Counted from the stretch's first letter, positions 10,130 through 20,304 are shown. The stretch is DNA of 23,263 nt from Reticulitermes lucifugus (GCA_026260175.1 JAKCWW010000901.1:64514-87776); one strand, 5' to 3'. Notes: a model not told the origin generated them from the letters alone. A program made the numbers and translations.

Positions 10130-10310
10130 CAGTAATTCTTTAAGGGCTGGAAAACAGGGGTTCGATTCCCTTTAGCAGAAGGATTTTTTTTTGTACCCAC
10201 CATGCCCAGACAGGTACCGGGATTCAACCGGGGCTCAGATTCATTATTTATAGGTGTCCATTTCTGTTGAAGCGAAGAAGTTGGAGCCGGAAGCTGATCA
10301 CCCATCGCAA
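10130..10310. repeat. tRNA-like SINE remnants, head to head
   Basis: A perfect RNA polymerase III B box GGTTCGATTCC (+, 10159-10169) sits 50 bases from a second B-box-like GGTTGAATCCC on the other strand (10219-10229), with a T-run (10184-10192) between them. The first is part of a T-arm-like hairpin. No matching acceptor stem or A box is found, so neither is a functional tRNA. Two decayed SINEs or one rearranged copy are likely. Confidence 0.4.
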
Positions 10311-11110
10311 TTTATGTTCCTGTGTTACCTATATTTAGGCGTAATGGTTAATTACAACTTTGGGACAATTGTTGCCGGTAGGTTGTTGCTGGTAACATGA
10401 TCCCTTCCACAGGAAAGGCCTGTATTTTACCATTTTCGTTAGTAATCCGCTTAATACTTTTCCGGGGGCTTCCAGTTTTAAAACTTTTTCACTCCCTATT
10501 CTAAGCAGGAACCCGTAACTGTTTAGGCTCTAATTGTATTGCCACTATGAAAACAAAATTTAAAACGCTAAATTAGTGAACTCCGTTCACTACCATCTTA
10601 ACAGAAGCCTATACCGGAACATCCGACTGCGAATTAGTTGCGTCTTTGCTACCTAGTAGCAGAAGCTCATAAAACATGGAGCCTACGAGTAGCACCTGCT
10701 GAACCAGTTTGGGAGATACGTGCAAATGTCTTTATTTTCCGCTTACAAATTTCTGTGATCAATTCGCGTGTGCAGCTATCGTCAAATAACCAACATATTA
10801 TCATTATATCGTTGCAATACATATGTCATGCTTCACAACCATTCACCACTGCCATTATGTGCTTATGTTAATCTAGTGTAATACTTCCACAGATAAATTA
10901 TAATAGACAGACACTTCGAAATGACATTAAAATAGTCTCTTTTCTATCTTATTTTTCTTTTTATCACACCAAATTAGTACCTTCGACAAAGTCGGGCTAA
11001 GAAGCTTATAGATGCTCAGATGATAAATTACTTGACGTTTCTGAAACCCGAAAATTATCAGAGTGTTCTCAAGATCCAACAAACGAGCTCAGTCCTGAAA
11101 CAGATGAATT
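10311..11110. other. No gene seen
   Basis: AT-rich, non-coding. A 77-codon + strand frame (10638-10871) shows no motif. Confidence 0.5.
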
Positions 11111-11114
11111 CAGT

Positions 11115-11175
11115 CACATCGTCATAACCAATTCCATTAAGTTCCATTTTAGTATTGTCCTCCAAACTAATCCTG
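11115..11175 (-). mobile_element. LINE 3'-end fragment 6
   Basis: The - strand gives LEDNTKMELNGIGYDD without a stop, matching WEDNIKMDLREVGYDD, the segment just beyond the RRW motif. The similarity fades on both sides. Confidence 0.55.
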
Positions 11176-11768
11176 TATCTCTGAAGAGATCTGTTTTCTT
11201 TGACACCTGGCAAACTTTTGTATGAATTGTGTTTCATTGCCTGTCAAAACAGAGAAGGAATTGAGGAGGATTTATCTTGTCGGAAGTTATTCACATATAC
11301 AGGTAAAAAAATATGTAATGTGAAGGGAACGAAACTTGTAACACCGCTCATTCTAGCCACAGTACGGTACCCCTGTACGGGTGGGAAAACACTGCTACAT
11401 AACATTTGGGTATCCATGTATTCAGCACCCTGATATTTCTAGCCACAATAAAACCTTACTTGAAAGCTTAGTTTATTACACGACTGTACTTTTTAAGTTT
11501 GCAGAAAGAGGATGTTTAAAATGTAATTCAAATTTTAGATGAAGCAACATTTCCATGCCGAAAGTATCTGGTCAGTAGCATGAACGGGCACAACTTTGCA
11601 GATTTCACTGAACGTCATGCTCCTACCTAAGTAATTATTCTGACACGGCGAAAGACGTTCTGTGGATCTAACACTTCCACATTTCGCGCGAACTCTTGCG
11701 CTTCCCTCTCCAGTCCAGCCATTCTGTGCACACACACATGTTAGTAGTGATAACCACCTGTAAACCTT
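11176..11768. other. No gene seen
   Basis: Non-coding by appearance. A 77-codon + strand frame (11200-11433) has no recognisable content. Confidence 0.45.
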
Positions 11769-11957
11769 GAGATCTGCGCTCTTCTGGGATATTACGCCGC
11801 GTCGTGTGGTAATTGTTTAACGACGTTTCGGGACAACGTATCGGCCCCATCTTCACGGATTCTTGAACCGTGAAAATGGGACCGATACGTTGTTCCGAAA
11901 CGTCGGTAAACAATTACCACACGACGCCGCGTAATATCCCAGAAGAGCGGAGATCTC
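11769..11957. mobile_element. 189-bp near-perfect palindrome (blattodean hairpin repeat)
   Basis: Arms 11769-11858 and 11868-11957 are 90 bases each, without indels, and differ at six positions by my count. They enclose a 9-base loop (ATTCTTGAA). The - strand reads SALLGYYAASCGNCLPTFR in one frame and SPLFWDITRRRVVIVYRR in another; I remember both as recurrent repeat translations in Periplaneta and termite gene sets. Similar repeat sequence seems to continue on the right to about 12010. It may be a MITE-like element or an inverted duplication of part of a longer repeat. Confidence 0.85.
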
Positions 11958-12194
11958 ATCAACATCGCGGCGGAAGCCTGAAACCCGTAAACCTTCGCTA
12001 GCAACAAGCGCTTGTGGGCTTGTTATCCGTAGCCTCATTGTAACAGTATGGAGCAGAATTATTGATAGAAAGCAGTCATTTATACTAATCAAGAAATTCC
12101 CACATTTTTTACAACTCTAATCTTGATTACCATGTTCACAAATCCGCTGGTAGAGCCTATCCTGGTTCACGTAAATCAAAATAATAACCTCCGG

Positions 12195-12412
12195 CTCTAT
12201 TTTAAATCTACATTTTGATATTATCTTGCTATCTACGCCAATTCCATCCGTCAAAGTTTCCGATCAAAGCTGTGTCCGCCTTTCTGATTTCTCCTCATGC
12301 ATGCTACATATCCCGCCAGATCATCATCCTTTATTTTATCACACTATTAATATTCGACAAACAGGACAAAACACGAAGCACCTCATCATTCAGTTTCTTC
12401 ATATTCTCTCTT
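12195..12412 (-). mobile_element. LINE 3'-end fragment 7, just upstream of the coding exon
   Basis: The - strand shows KKLNDEVL, then AGYVACM and finally R*QDNIKM*I, matching KLHNEEL, AGHVARM and RWEDNIKMDL in order. It ends about 50 bases before the branch site of the exon, so it lies antisense within the presumed intron. Confidence 0.55.
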
Positions 12413-12460
12413 TGTTCCGAAATCGTCCCCATGAATGCAGTTTGTAAACGTGACCTTTCC

Positions 12461-12483
12461 AATTAATGACCCGCTTGTTGCAG
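12461..12483 (+). promoter_or_regulatory. Splice acceptor before the coding exon
   Basis: A branch-site-like TTAATGAC (12463-12470) is followed by CCGCTTGTTGCAG ending at 12483, a good match to an insect 3' splice site, although the pyrimidine tract is short. Use of this site gives an exon starting G-ATG at 12484. An in-frame TGA (12467-12469) lies in the intron part, so the reading frame can only extend upstream through splicing. Confidence 0.6.
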
Positions 12484-12484
12484 G

Positions 12485-13726
12485 ATGAGTTCTGCAGGGG
12501 ACGTCGGTTCCCCTCAACAGTCCCCGTCCCAGGAAGCTGTGCCCTCCATTGGAAGCAAGCCACGGCTGCAGTCGCCACTTGACTACCGGAACGGCGACCT
12601 GGTGTCACGGCTGTTGGCCGCCACACCACCCTACCTGTACAATATGCCGCTCGTCCCACACAGCTTCTTTTTTAGTGAAATGCTGCGCAGTTTTGTTCAG
12701 GCCAAGACGGAGAGTAATTGCGGCCAGGGGGCGGCAGTGCGGGGAACAGCTTCAGCAGCGGCTCAGCAACGCCGCAGTAGGAAGCGTTCCTGGAGAGACG
12801 CCAGCGCAAAGCCTCCCTCAGCACTAGGACCGACACTTGACAAGCCTCTGGAGCTAACGACCACTTCCAGAGGACAGCAACCACCACCTCCACCCCCAGT
12901 TCCACCTCCACAAGAGGAAAAGCCCCCCGTCCCATCACCGTCACCGCCCACCCTCCCACCGCCTCCACACCCATTGCTTCTTCCGCCGTGCGGACTGCTC
13001 CCCCTGCCATCTCCAGACACTTCATTATCACCCGATATGTTGCTTCCCCCGCCTCCCCCCTTGTGGTATCCCCCGCTATACCCACTGCCTCCACAACCTC
13101 CATATGGAATTGATCCCTTACACTTCTTTATAGACCTTCGTGTTTCGGGACATATCTGGGACCGAAAAATGGGGAAAGACACATCGGCGTCTGGTGAGCA
13201 GTTAGGTCACCAAAGTGGAGCCATCATTCCAGACGAGAAGCCTCTGCAGAGATCGCCGTCGGTAGGTCCTTCATCCTCGTCCCCGCTGGTGAAGCAGAGT
13301 AAGCATTGCTCAGCCTTCAGCGTGCCTCAACCAAGAGGGCACCATTCGCCGAGTGCGGAGAGCAGCAACAGACGGGAATCGGTGTCCTGCACCACCAATT
13401 ACGTTCTGCAGAACCTGACACGTATCTATGAGGACGTGAGGAAAAGCCAGCAGCGGCACAGCGAGGATCAGGACGACGAAAAGTCCTCGTCGACAGAAGG
13501 ACAAGAAGGGGAGGACAAGGCCCGATGTAAGGACCTTAGGGCCCTTATTGGTTTAGAGCTAGTCGTGGACTACGTGAAACACGAAGGTGGTCCTAAATCA
13601 TCATGTCGCAGTGAGAGTCCCAGTGAGGCGTCCGGTAGCGACAGCACTGTGGACGTCGTGGGACACGACAAGCTGCAGACGACAACTCCTCCAGCTGTCG
13701 AACATGACGTCAGGAAACAACTATAG
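12485..13726 (+). CDS. Unidentified proline-rich protein, probably nuclear; main/last coding exon
   Basis: The frame is open for 413 codons and much richer in G+C than its AT-rich surroundings. No family is recognised. In order it shows: a Ser/Gln/Pro-rich N-terminus (1-30); an ordered island at 31-75 (LDYRNGDLVSRLLAATPPY, then FFFSEMLRSFVQAK); a basic patch RRSRKR (96-101) followed by SW, a plausible nuclear signal; PLELTT (121-126), loosely like a CtBP-binding PxDLS motif; a proline tract (132-207) with LPPPPP (187-192, EVH1-ligand-like) and PPLY (196-199, WW-ligand-like); the island PLHFFIDLRVSGHIWDRK (211-228); a Ser-rich linker; NYVLQNLTRIYEDVRK (305-320); an acidic stretch (327-344); and DLRALIGLELVVDYVKHE (350-367), probably helical. 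No signal peptide or membrane segment is seen. An adaptor or transcriptional cofactor role is inference from composition only. The ATG is the first in frame after a TGA at 12467-12469. The acceptor AG sits one base before it, so if an upstream exon is coding the true start could be earlier. Confidence 0.85.
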   Translation: MSSAGDVGSPQQSPSQEAVPSIGSKPRLQSPLDYRNGDLVSRLLAATPPYLYNMPLVPHSFFFSEMLRSFVQAKTESNCGQGAAVRGTASAAAQQRRSRKRSWRDASAKPPSALGPTLDKPLELTTTSRGQQPPPPPPVPPPQEEKPPVPSPSPPTLPPPPHPLLLPPCGLLPLPSPDTSLSPDMLLPPPPPLWYPPLYPLPPQPPYGIDPLHFFIDLRVSGHIWDRKMGKDTSASGEQLGHQSGAIIPDEKPLQRSPSVGPSSSSPLVKQSKHCSAFSVPQPRGHHSPSAESSNRRESVSCTTNYVLQNLTRIYEDVRKSQQRHSEDQDDEKSSSTEGQEGEDKARCKDLRALIGLELVVDYVKHEGGPKSSCRSESPSEASGSDSTVDVVGHDKLQTTTPPAVEHDVRKQL

Positions 13727-14185
13727 ATGTCAGCCAGTGCAGATAACTTGCTGTCATAAGATGCAAGTCCACATGGAAAGAAAAACTGTACTTTTATTGG
13801 ATTTCTATGTGAGTTATGGATGCTTGATATGTCAGTCATTACAGAGACAGTTACAATGGAAGCTTTATATTGCGTGTCTTCGACAGCGTATTTAAGGGTG
13901 CCGCTTTTGTTATGTTCCAATGTAGAATTTCCAAGACTTCTTCCTTCATCTGCAGGGAGTTAATGAATCAGCTGTAGATATGGAAACATTTAAGTATAAC
14001 AAAATGAAATGCATGTTTATCGACGGATGCTCATTCGGAAAAGAGCATGCATTGAAGATTAGAGTATTCTGATATGTTAGGCCGTGTCAGCTGTTCAATA
14101 GTTACCGAACTTTCGAAAAAGCCTAGTGCATGCATCTTCAGAGTCAAGCAGTCCCAAAGAAGAATAAAATTGTTTTGAACTAAGT
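13727..14185 (+). other. Probable 3' UTR with poly(A) signal
   Basis: The AT-rich sequence after the TAG holds no further long frame in phase. A canonical AATAAA lies at 14163-14168, followed by a T/G-containing stretch suited to cleavage; a second AATAAA at 14445-14450 could serve a longer form. TGTAGATA at 13973-13980 fits the Pumilio consensus UGUANAUA. The end of the transcript is inferred. Confidence 0.5.
14163..14168 (+). terminator. Polyadenylation signal AATAAA
   Basis: An exact hexamer 437 bases after the stop codon of the proline-rich frame and the first one downstream of it on this strand. The alternative is at 14445-14450. Confidence 0.5.
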
Positions 14186-14576
14186 GATTCAGAAGATAGA
14201 GGCTACTCTGATACGTCTATATAACAGTTTACAAATCCACACGGCATAACATCTTCATTACAGTTTTGTGATAACCTCACATCTCGCAAAGCATGAACTA
14301 CTTTTTCTCTGGCCCAGAGAAATTTGTCATTTTGATATTAGACAAAATCTCCAATTATATTAGGAGCAAACACGCTGTAGCTACACAGAAAAGTATTTGT
14401 GGTTCCATTTCGTAGTTTATCCCAGCGTTTATATCTGTGGCTTAAATAAAAGCTACGCAGTTGTTACGTAAGCCGACAGTTAACCTGTACTACATTATCA
14501 GCGACTAACTTCACCATGATAATGTGAACTTATATTTGAATCAAAATGAAGTAATCCTTTCACGCGCCGTGAAGGT
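14186..14576. other. AT-rich downstream flank
   Basis: Contains the second AATAAA (14445-14450) and no other feature. Confidence 0.5.
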
Positions 14577-14820
14577 ATATGGGGTGGTGGAGGTGTAGTT
14601 CTACGCATTCGTAACCTTGAAACCAGATGAAGGTGAGTAATCCGTTTCACGCCCCAGCCACCTTAAGCCCGGGAAATAGCTCCTGTTACTGAAGAGAAGA
14701 CTGTGCTGGCCACAGAACCAGTAAGCACGATTCGGAGAAGAAAAATCATTATTGCCGCTGCAGGAAACTGAATCACGATTTCCTCGGTAGTCCATCCCGT
14801 AGCCCAGTCACTATAGCGAA
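14577..14820 (-). mobile_element. Diverged SINE copy
   Basis: CACGCCCCAGCCACCTTAAG at 14649-14668, followed by CCCGGGAAAT, corresponds to CACGCCCCGGCCGCTTTACA then CCCGGGAAAG in the SINE at 20774-21095. The - strand translation GLRWLGRETDYSPSSGFKV resembles a repeat string I recall from cockroaches (GRETDHSPPxSAEVKNAW). The head, near 14760-14815, has only a faint tRNA-like GATTCAGTTTCC. An old copy in the same orientation. Confidence 0.6.
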
Positions 14821-17635
14821 TATGTCATGCCTGTTCCTATATTACAATCAAGTATATACACATTGTAAACTATTATTATTAACTTTCATAATTCAAATTA
14901 TGCAGATAAATTACAAATGTGTCAATTCCCGTAAATTTGTTTATATCTCCCTTTGATTATCAAGCATCCTAGCAGATTGGTGCAGTGAAAATCGTAACAG
15001 CTTGCTGCGGAAAGCGATTAACTTTACTTTACTATAAGAAGCTTCGCATAATCTTTCAAACAAAAATTTGACAGTGCATCGTATTACATATCGGTCAGTG
15101 TTTAACCGGTTACGATTTAGAACGGGCATTTTCTCATATAATACTACGCTCAATTCAATCAATCGATGTAAACATGAAGATAAAGTGATATCGAGTGTTC
15201 TGTCCCACACTCATATTTTGACACTGATGCTAATGCTGCAGTAGTAAAAAGGAATGCAGTATTAGAAATGTGAACGGTACAGTACTGGAGAAGATGACTG
15301 TCCACACAAAAGTGATACACTTGTTGCTCTGAAGTGATGACATGCAGATTTGCTATAAACAAAACGGCAAAACTTTAACTCGAATTGTCAGGTACATTAA
15401 AAGCCTTTGCAGGAGTGAGAATGTGGAAATATGGTCGTACTTTTACTTCCCTCTACACTGCAAATTCCTTGGACAGCCCTTTTCAGTGTCTGAGTCTTTT
15501 TAAATGTGATTGTTAAAGTAATAAAAATACTGAAATGACTGTACCCATTCAGCACCATTTTTACATAGGCGTTCTTGGAGATCGTAGATTTTGGACCTCT
15601 TTGACTCGGAAGTGCTGCACGATATATATAGTAGAATTATATTTACTAATGGAATAGCTGTTGAGAATTTAATGAAATTTTCTTTGATAAAATCCCATTT
15701 CTTGCTGCGTTTTACAGTTTATTCGTCCAATGCATATATATTCTAGCCTTAAATGAACACTTGGACATTAGTATGGGCGTTGTGAACTTCGTAGATGAAG
15801 CATAATATCATTACTTTAGTTTTCTTCTGCGAAGACACACACTTACGCTGTTCGTCAATATTTTGTCAAACTTTATTTCCATTCTGCCCTGAAAGCACAA
15901 GCTAAACACGAGTGTTTATGACACCGAAGACGGGCACCTTCATATTGTGTAAAGAGAGCTCGGTAGAATTAGTAGTGGTGCTATGTGATCTAGCGGTAAA
16001 TCCGGAAATAGTCGACTCAATAAGCTGGTATGTGTGACTGCGTAACTGAAATTTCTGTTTGCTTTTCATGATAAAAAAAAGCGAAATGAAAAATAACTTC
16101 GGACTTCGAGTGATATGCAGGGCACTGTGCTGGATACGGAACACACATAAAGGGTTACCTTAGCGGCTGTGTGACTCGTTTCAGGTCGTTTGATAGCGGA
16201 GCTTTCCGTTGCATGGCATCGACGAAAGGCTTATTGACACACATGAACAGGAATTCAGAACAGCCCAGTTTCATAAGCAGCGTGCAAAAGAATTGAATTT
16301 TTGTTCGCCGATATGAATTACAATTTAACATACTGGATGTGTACTGTCGAAACCTGCGAGTATATAAAGATCACATAAAAGTGTCGCAGGAAATTTAGAG
16401 GACCCTTTTCCGTCGTTCCAGTTTCTTCGAAATCGACAACACATTAACTGGTGAAAACATTTCGTACATGTGCTTTGGTAGGAAAGAAGTGAGACCGAGC
16501 ACAGCGTTTTCTTTCAGGCAAAAATTAAGCGACAATGCAACATATTTATAAGAATATGCCCTAAAATCTCTGTTGCGTGTGTACGGTTTTGTAACTGGTT
16601 CTGTGAAGCACTCTGTAGTGGCTCAGTCGATCCTTTGCTAATTTGTTTCAGACGCCATATTAATTAAGTGCACAAGTAAAGACTCAATAACATACCGGTC
16701 GGAAGATAATTCTAGAATAATACGTGAGGTGCCGTTATATGACATTAAAATTGGAGTCTGTTTTGCTGACAGTGCAACAAGAATAATCGGGCCCGTCTTA
16801 TTTTCAAATAAAATAAATTTATAAGGATGCATTGGACAAATTCGCACGTACTTTTTGTAAATTTAAGTCACGAGGAGAAGGAATACTGGTTTTTCCAACA
16901 AGACGTGCAGTTGTCCGTGCAGTCAATAATTCAATAGATGCCTTACGTAGTATTTTTAGGGCTTCTCGTTCACCCGTTCTGACGCCATGCAACTATTATC
17001 TGTGTACAATTTGAAAGACAACGCTTACAACAGCAATTCAGCTGCCTTAATTTATGCATCAGGCGCGCAATAGCAGCAGGCGTTGAGAAGAGTTTCAAAA
17101 GCTATATACGAGGCGTCACTGGGCGTCCAGCATATCTGAGAGGTGGAGTTCATTTCAATCATCTACTTGTGTTACATACATTACTGTTACATGTGTTATA
17201 TACAAGTGATGTTATTTAGAGTAAATTAAGGAGGTAAAGAGCCATAAAGACAGCCGATTAGCTAGCAGCTTATGTAGGTTCCAGATTTAGTGCGATAACA
17301 TATAAGTTTATGTGACCGGTCAGTTTTGTGGTTGGCCTTGGAGAGTGTTAAGATTGGAGGCATCGGAATGGACGTAGCTTGAGAAGTGTAATGATTGCCG
17401 CATCAGTGACCAAAGGAACCACCCTTTCCAACCATGACCATTTAAAACTTTTCTGGAACGTGTATTCGTTATTAAAAGTTTCTTAGATGGAGTGTCAGAT
17501 GTTGTGCAAATCTTTGTGACGAGATTAAATTGACGTGTATGATGACGTTTTTTGCATTACAAAGTCCCCAAAAATGATCATCGTCACTGCTTTCAAGAAA
17601 TGGAAAAATGCAGAGCATTACTTTTTTTTGGAAAG
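14821..17635. other. Long AT-rich stretch without a recognisable gene
   Basis: Frames of 60 to 89 codons at 14941-15210 (-), 15159-15362 (-), 15902-16144 (-), 16638-16847 (-) and 16832-17014 (+) are of the length expected by chance here and show no motifs, signal peptides or splice context. No tRNA boxes or long repeats were found by eye. Confidence 0.5.
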
Positions 17636-17638
17636 AAG

Positions 17639-17698
17639 GGAGAGGGGAGCCAGTCCAAAAATTGGGGGGAGGGAGAGAGCCAATCCAAAAATTTAGGA
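17639..17698. repeat. ~31-bp imperfect tandem duplication
   Basis: GGGAGCCAGTCCAAAAATTG is followed by a second unit, AGAGCCAATCCAAAAATTTA. The block is purine-rich. Confidence 0.8.
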
Positions 17699-18335
17699 GG
17701 CAGACAATTTTCCACCATCAGGGCTGTAGGTGACCTGTGCTAGTAGATAAAAGCCTTTTGATCAGCACACAAACCAAACACCAGAATGTAAAAAAAATAT
17801 TCACCAGACATTAACTGTTATACCTCGTGTACAAAATGGCGAATTGTAGCTAAACAAGGAATTTGGTATCAGGTGGTTCGCTGCAGGATATGAACAATTA
17901 CTTGTGCAATCACTGATGAAGTAAAACAAGACAGCCAATATGCGTATAACGTAACATTGAGGCACGTTCGCGTAACCATTGTTGTCCTGGAAAAGCAATA
18001 TGTATTATTACATATTCTGAGTGTGTGTCTAGACTTTGTTACCCAACATGCATTGTGCATGCGGCGTACTATATTGTCATCTGTGACCTGTCTGGCTGTA
18101 CCATATTATTCATCATCTGATAAACGGTAAGATTTTCGAAAAAAAAGTTACTGAACATAAATGTGTGATTTGTTTTTCTCTACACCTTTTTCTGAAACAT
18201 TTCTCATTCTAAGAATAATATAGATCATAAATGTGCAGAGGTGTTAATGTAAAATACCCGTTATTCTTGTCAGATCTTATTGAAACTGGAATTTTCTCGA
18301 CAGATTTTTGAAAATTACTTGCATATAAAATTTCA
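17699..18335. other. No gene seen
   Basis: AT-rich with an A-run near 18139-18146. Nothing recognisable. Confidence 0.5.
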
Positions 18336-18339
18336 TTAA

Positions 18340-18410
18340 ACCCGTCCAGTGGGAGCCGAGTTCCACGCGGACGGACAAACAAACAGACAGACAGGCATGA
18401 CGAAACTAAT
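18340..18410. repeat. Retroelement tail-like fragment
   Basis: GAGCCGAGTTCCACGCGGAC followed by GGACAAACAAACAGACAGAC then GCATGACGAAACTAATAACC resembles a short motif seen in many insect retroelement 3' regions. The identification is from memory. The (ACAG)n part is a simple repeat. Confidence 0.4.
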
Positions 18411-19279
18411 AACCGCTTTTCGCAATTTTTTGAACGTGCTAATGATTACTCCTGAAATCCTAATGTGGCATGACGGTCTGAGGCATAGGATTTGTCCAGG
18501 CCGGAATGAGATGACATTGCCAAATAGCTAATCATTTATATAATACACGCCTACATTCGCTACACGACTGTTTTAAATTTGTGATTTTCTTATCTGTTAA
18601 ATATACCATTAATTTAATTCCATTTTAACACTTAAAGATTTTCACTAAAAGTTTACCTTGTAAGTTACCATAATAATAACTCCTTTCGCACATAAGGGCC
18701 CTAAAATCTACAACATGTCATTATCTTTTCAAATGGGATAACAGCTTCTTCAGAGGAGAAAATTACACGTAAGTCAATAAATATGCAAGGAAGGAACAGA
18801 CTGTGGGACAGTGATCTATGCAGCTACTGTAACGAGCATCTTTGACGACCTGCGGTGTTTCCGCTTCAAACCACTGTGTTTAATTAAGATGACTAAATTC
18901 TGAAACCAAAATATTTTCAATACAAACAGACAGTTTTTCAGTCAGCTTATATGATAAGCCTATTTCAGTTGAAGGTATAAATTAGTGTATTTGTTGCTAT
19001 TAATAGTATAAATCTTTGTAATGCAAAATTCGCTCAAAAATTACTCCAACGTGCATTTAGATCACCATATTTCTTAAATAGAATCAACCTAACTATCTAA
19101 TTCTTCTTAGTCACAATGGGCAGCGGGTGTACATGCACGCACAGTTGAGTGTTGCATGCAGATGAGGCTTGGAATATAAGACTTCGCACGTTGTAGGCTA
19201 CGAGGGAACTCTAATTGGGGGCGTTGTATGAGAAAATGTAGGTCTTTGGTTAAGGGAAGTTTGTAAGTCACCGCCAAAA
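18411..19279. other. AT-rich sequence, no gene seen
   Basis: No features recognised. Confidence 0.5.
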
Positions 19280-19760
19280 GTGGAAGTAACCCTGTTTGCA
19301 GGTGGGAAAATTTGGAAGTAATAGAAGTGAAAGTAGTGTGATTACTTTAGGACGGATTGAAAGTGAGAGAAAAAGTAACTTTCTTTGATTGCAAGGCCAT
19401 TTGAAAACCAAAGTTAGCAAATAAAGTAATTATGTTTGTTTGCGGAACAACTTGAAGGTCACAGAAAATCATTTTCATGTCACATTTAAGAAAAAGTAAA
19501 CAGGCTTTTCGTAGGGAAATTTGAGATTCACAGAAACAAAGGAACCAAATATGTTTGCGGGGCAATTTGAAAGTCAAATTTGGAAGAGAAAGTACGTTGC
19601 TTTGCAAAGAAATGTGAAAGTTACAGTTAGAAGAGAAAGTACATAAGTTTTTTCTGTGATTGAATGCCACATTTGGAGGAGAAGTAATTACGCATGTTTG
19701 TGGCGAAATTTGAAACACTCGTTTAAAGTACATGTTTACCAAATTCTTTTTCAAAACAAT
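19280..19760. repeat. Decayed ~45-60-bp tandem repeat array
   Basis: Units begin with TTTG(C)GGGNAATTTGAAAGT and end with GGAAGAGAAAGTA. They recur at about 19288, 19379, 19434, 19503, 19553, 19598, 19647 and 19696, with a further TTTGTTTGCGGGAAAATGA at 19795-19813. Spacing is irregular (about 45 to 90 bp) and the units are well diverged. The 135-codon - strand frame (19347-19754) is a by-product of the repeated TTTCCAAATTT-like text, not a likely protein. Confidence 0.7.
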
Positions 19761-19813
19761 TCAAAAGCCGCGGTCAGAAAATACAGCAGTTTTGTTTGTT
19801 TGCGGGAAAATGA

Positions 19814-20300
19814 TAGAGCTACCCCCTTCTCCAGTTTCAAGAGCCAAGAAAGGCGACTTTGATTTCAACTGTGTATTGAGTCCTAATACGAAATATAAAC
19901 CTGCTTTTTATTGAAGCCAGTACATATGATTTTCTTCGGCTGCTTTCACTTCCGTGCCCGTTATGCCGTTTTCGTAAACTATATTTAGTGTCTTTCCAAA
20001 GTGACTAATTAATTTTTAAATTGTTTCCTTTGTTCTGATATTGGGCACTCTTACATAGAGTAATTGTGGGAATTTAAACGAGAGCATTCATTGGAAATAT
20101 GACATTGTACAATACAGAACGCAGGGTGTTTACTCTGAAAACCTGTAATTTTGTAGTAAATTCAGCAAGAAAAATCAACTGTGTTGTCCTTAACTTCATT
20201 CTTCACGCGATGAACAGTTTCATCAGCTATTATGTTAGCTGACTTCCAGAAACAAAGAAACAGTTTCTTAAATATGTTCTTCTAATCTCATTACACGCTG
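19814..20300. other. AT-rich sequence, no gene seen
   Basis: No features recognised. Confidence 0.5.
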
Positions 20301-20304
20301 ATCC

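Noticed and set aside
10140..10180. A functional tRNA gene
   Set aside because: Only a T-arm-like B box is present; no acceptor stem, D arm or A box could be placed at the right distance.
12763..13182. Glycine-rich 139-codon frame on the - strand
   Set aside because: It is the antisense of the proline codons in the + strand exon (CCN read as NGG); the same holds for the 143-codon - strand frame at 12672-13103.
16832..17014. 60-codon + strand frame with several basic residues
   Set aside because: Chance length for this region, no motif and no splice or start context.
19347..19754. 135-codon - strand frame as a Cys/Phe-rich protein
   Set aside because: It coincides with the tandem array, and its recurring residues reflect the repeated DNA unit.
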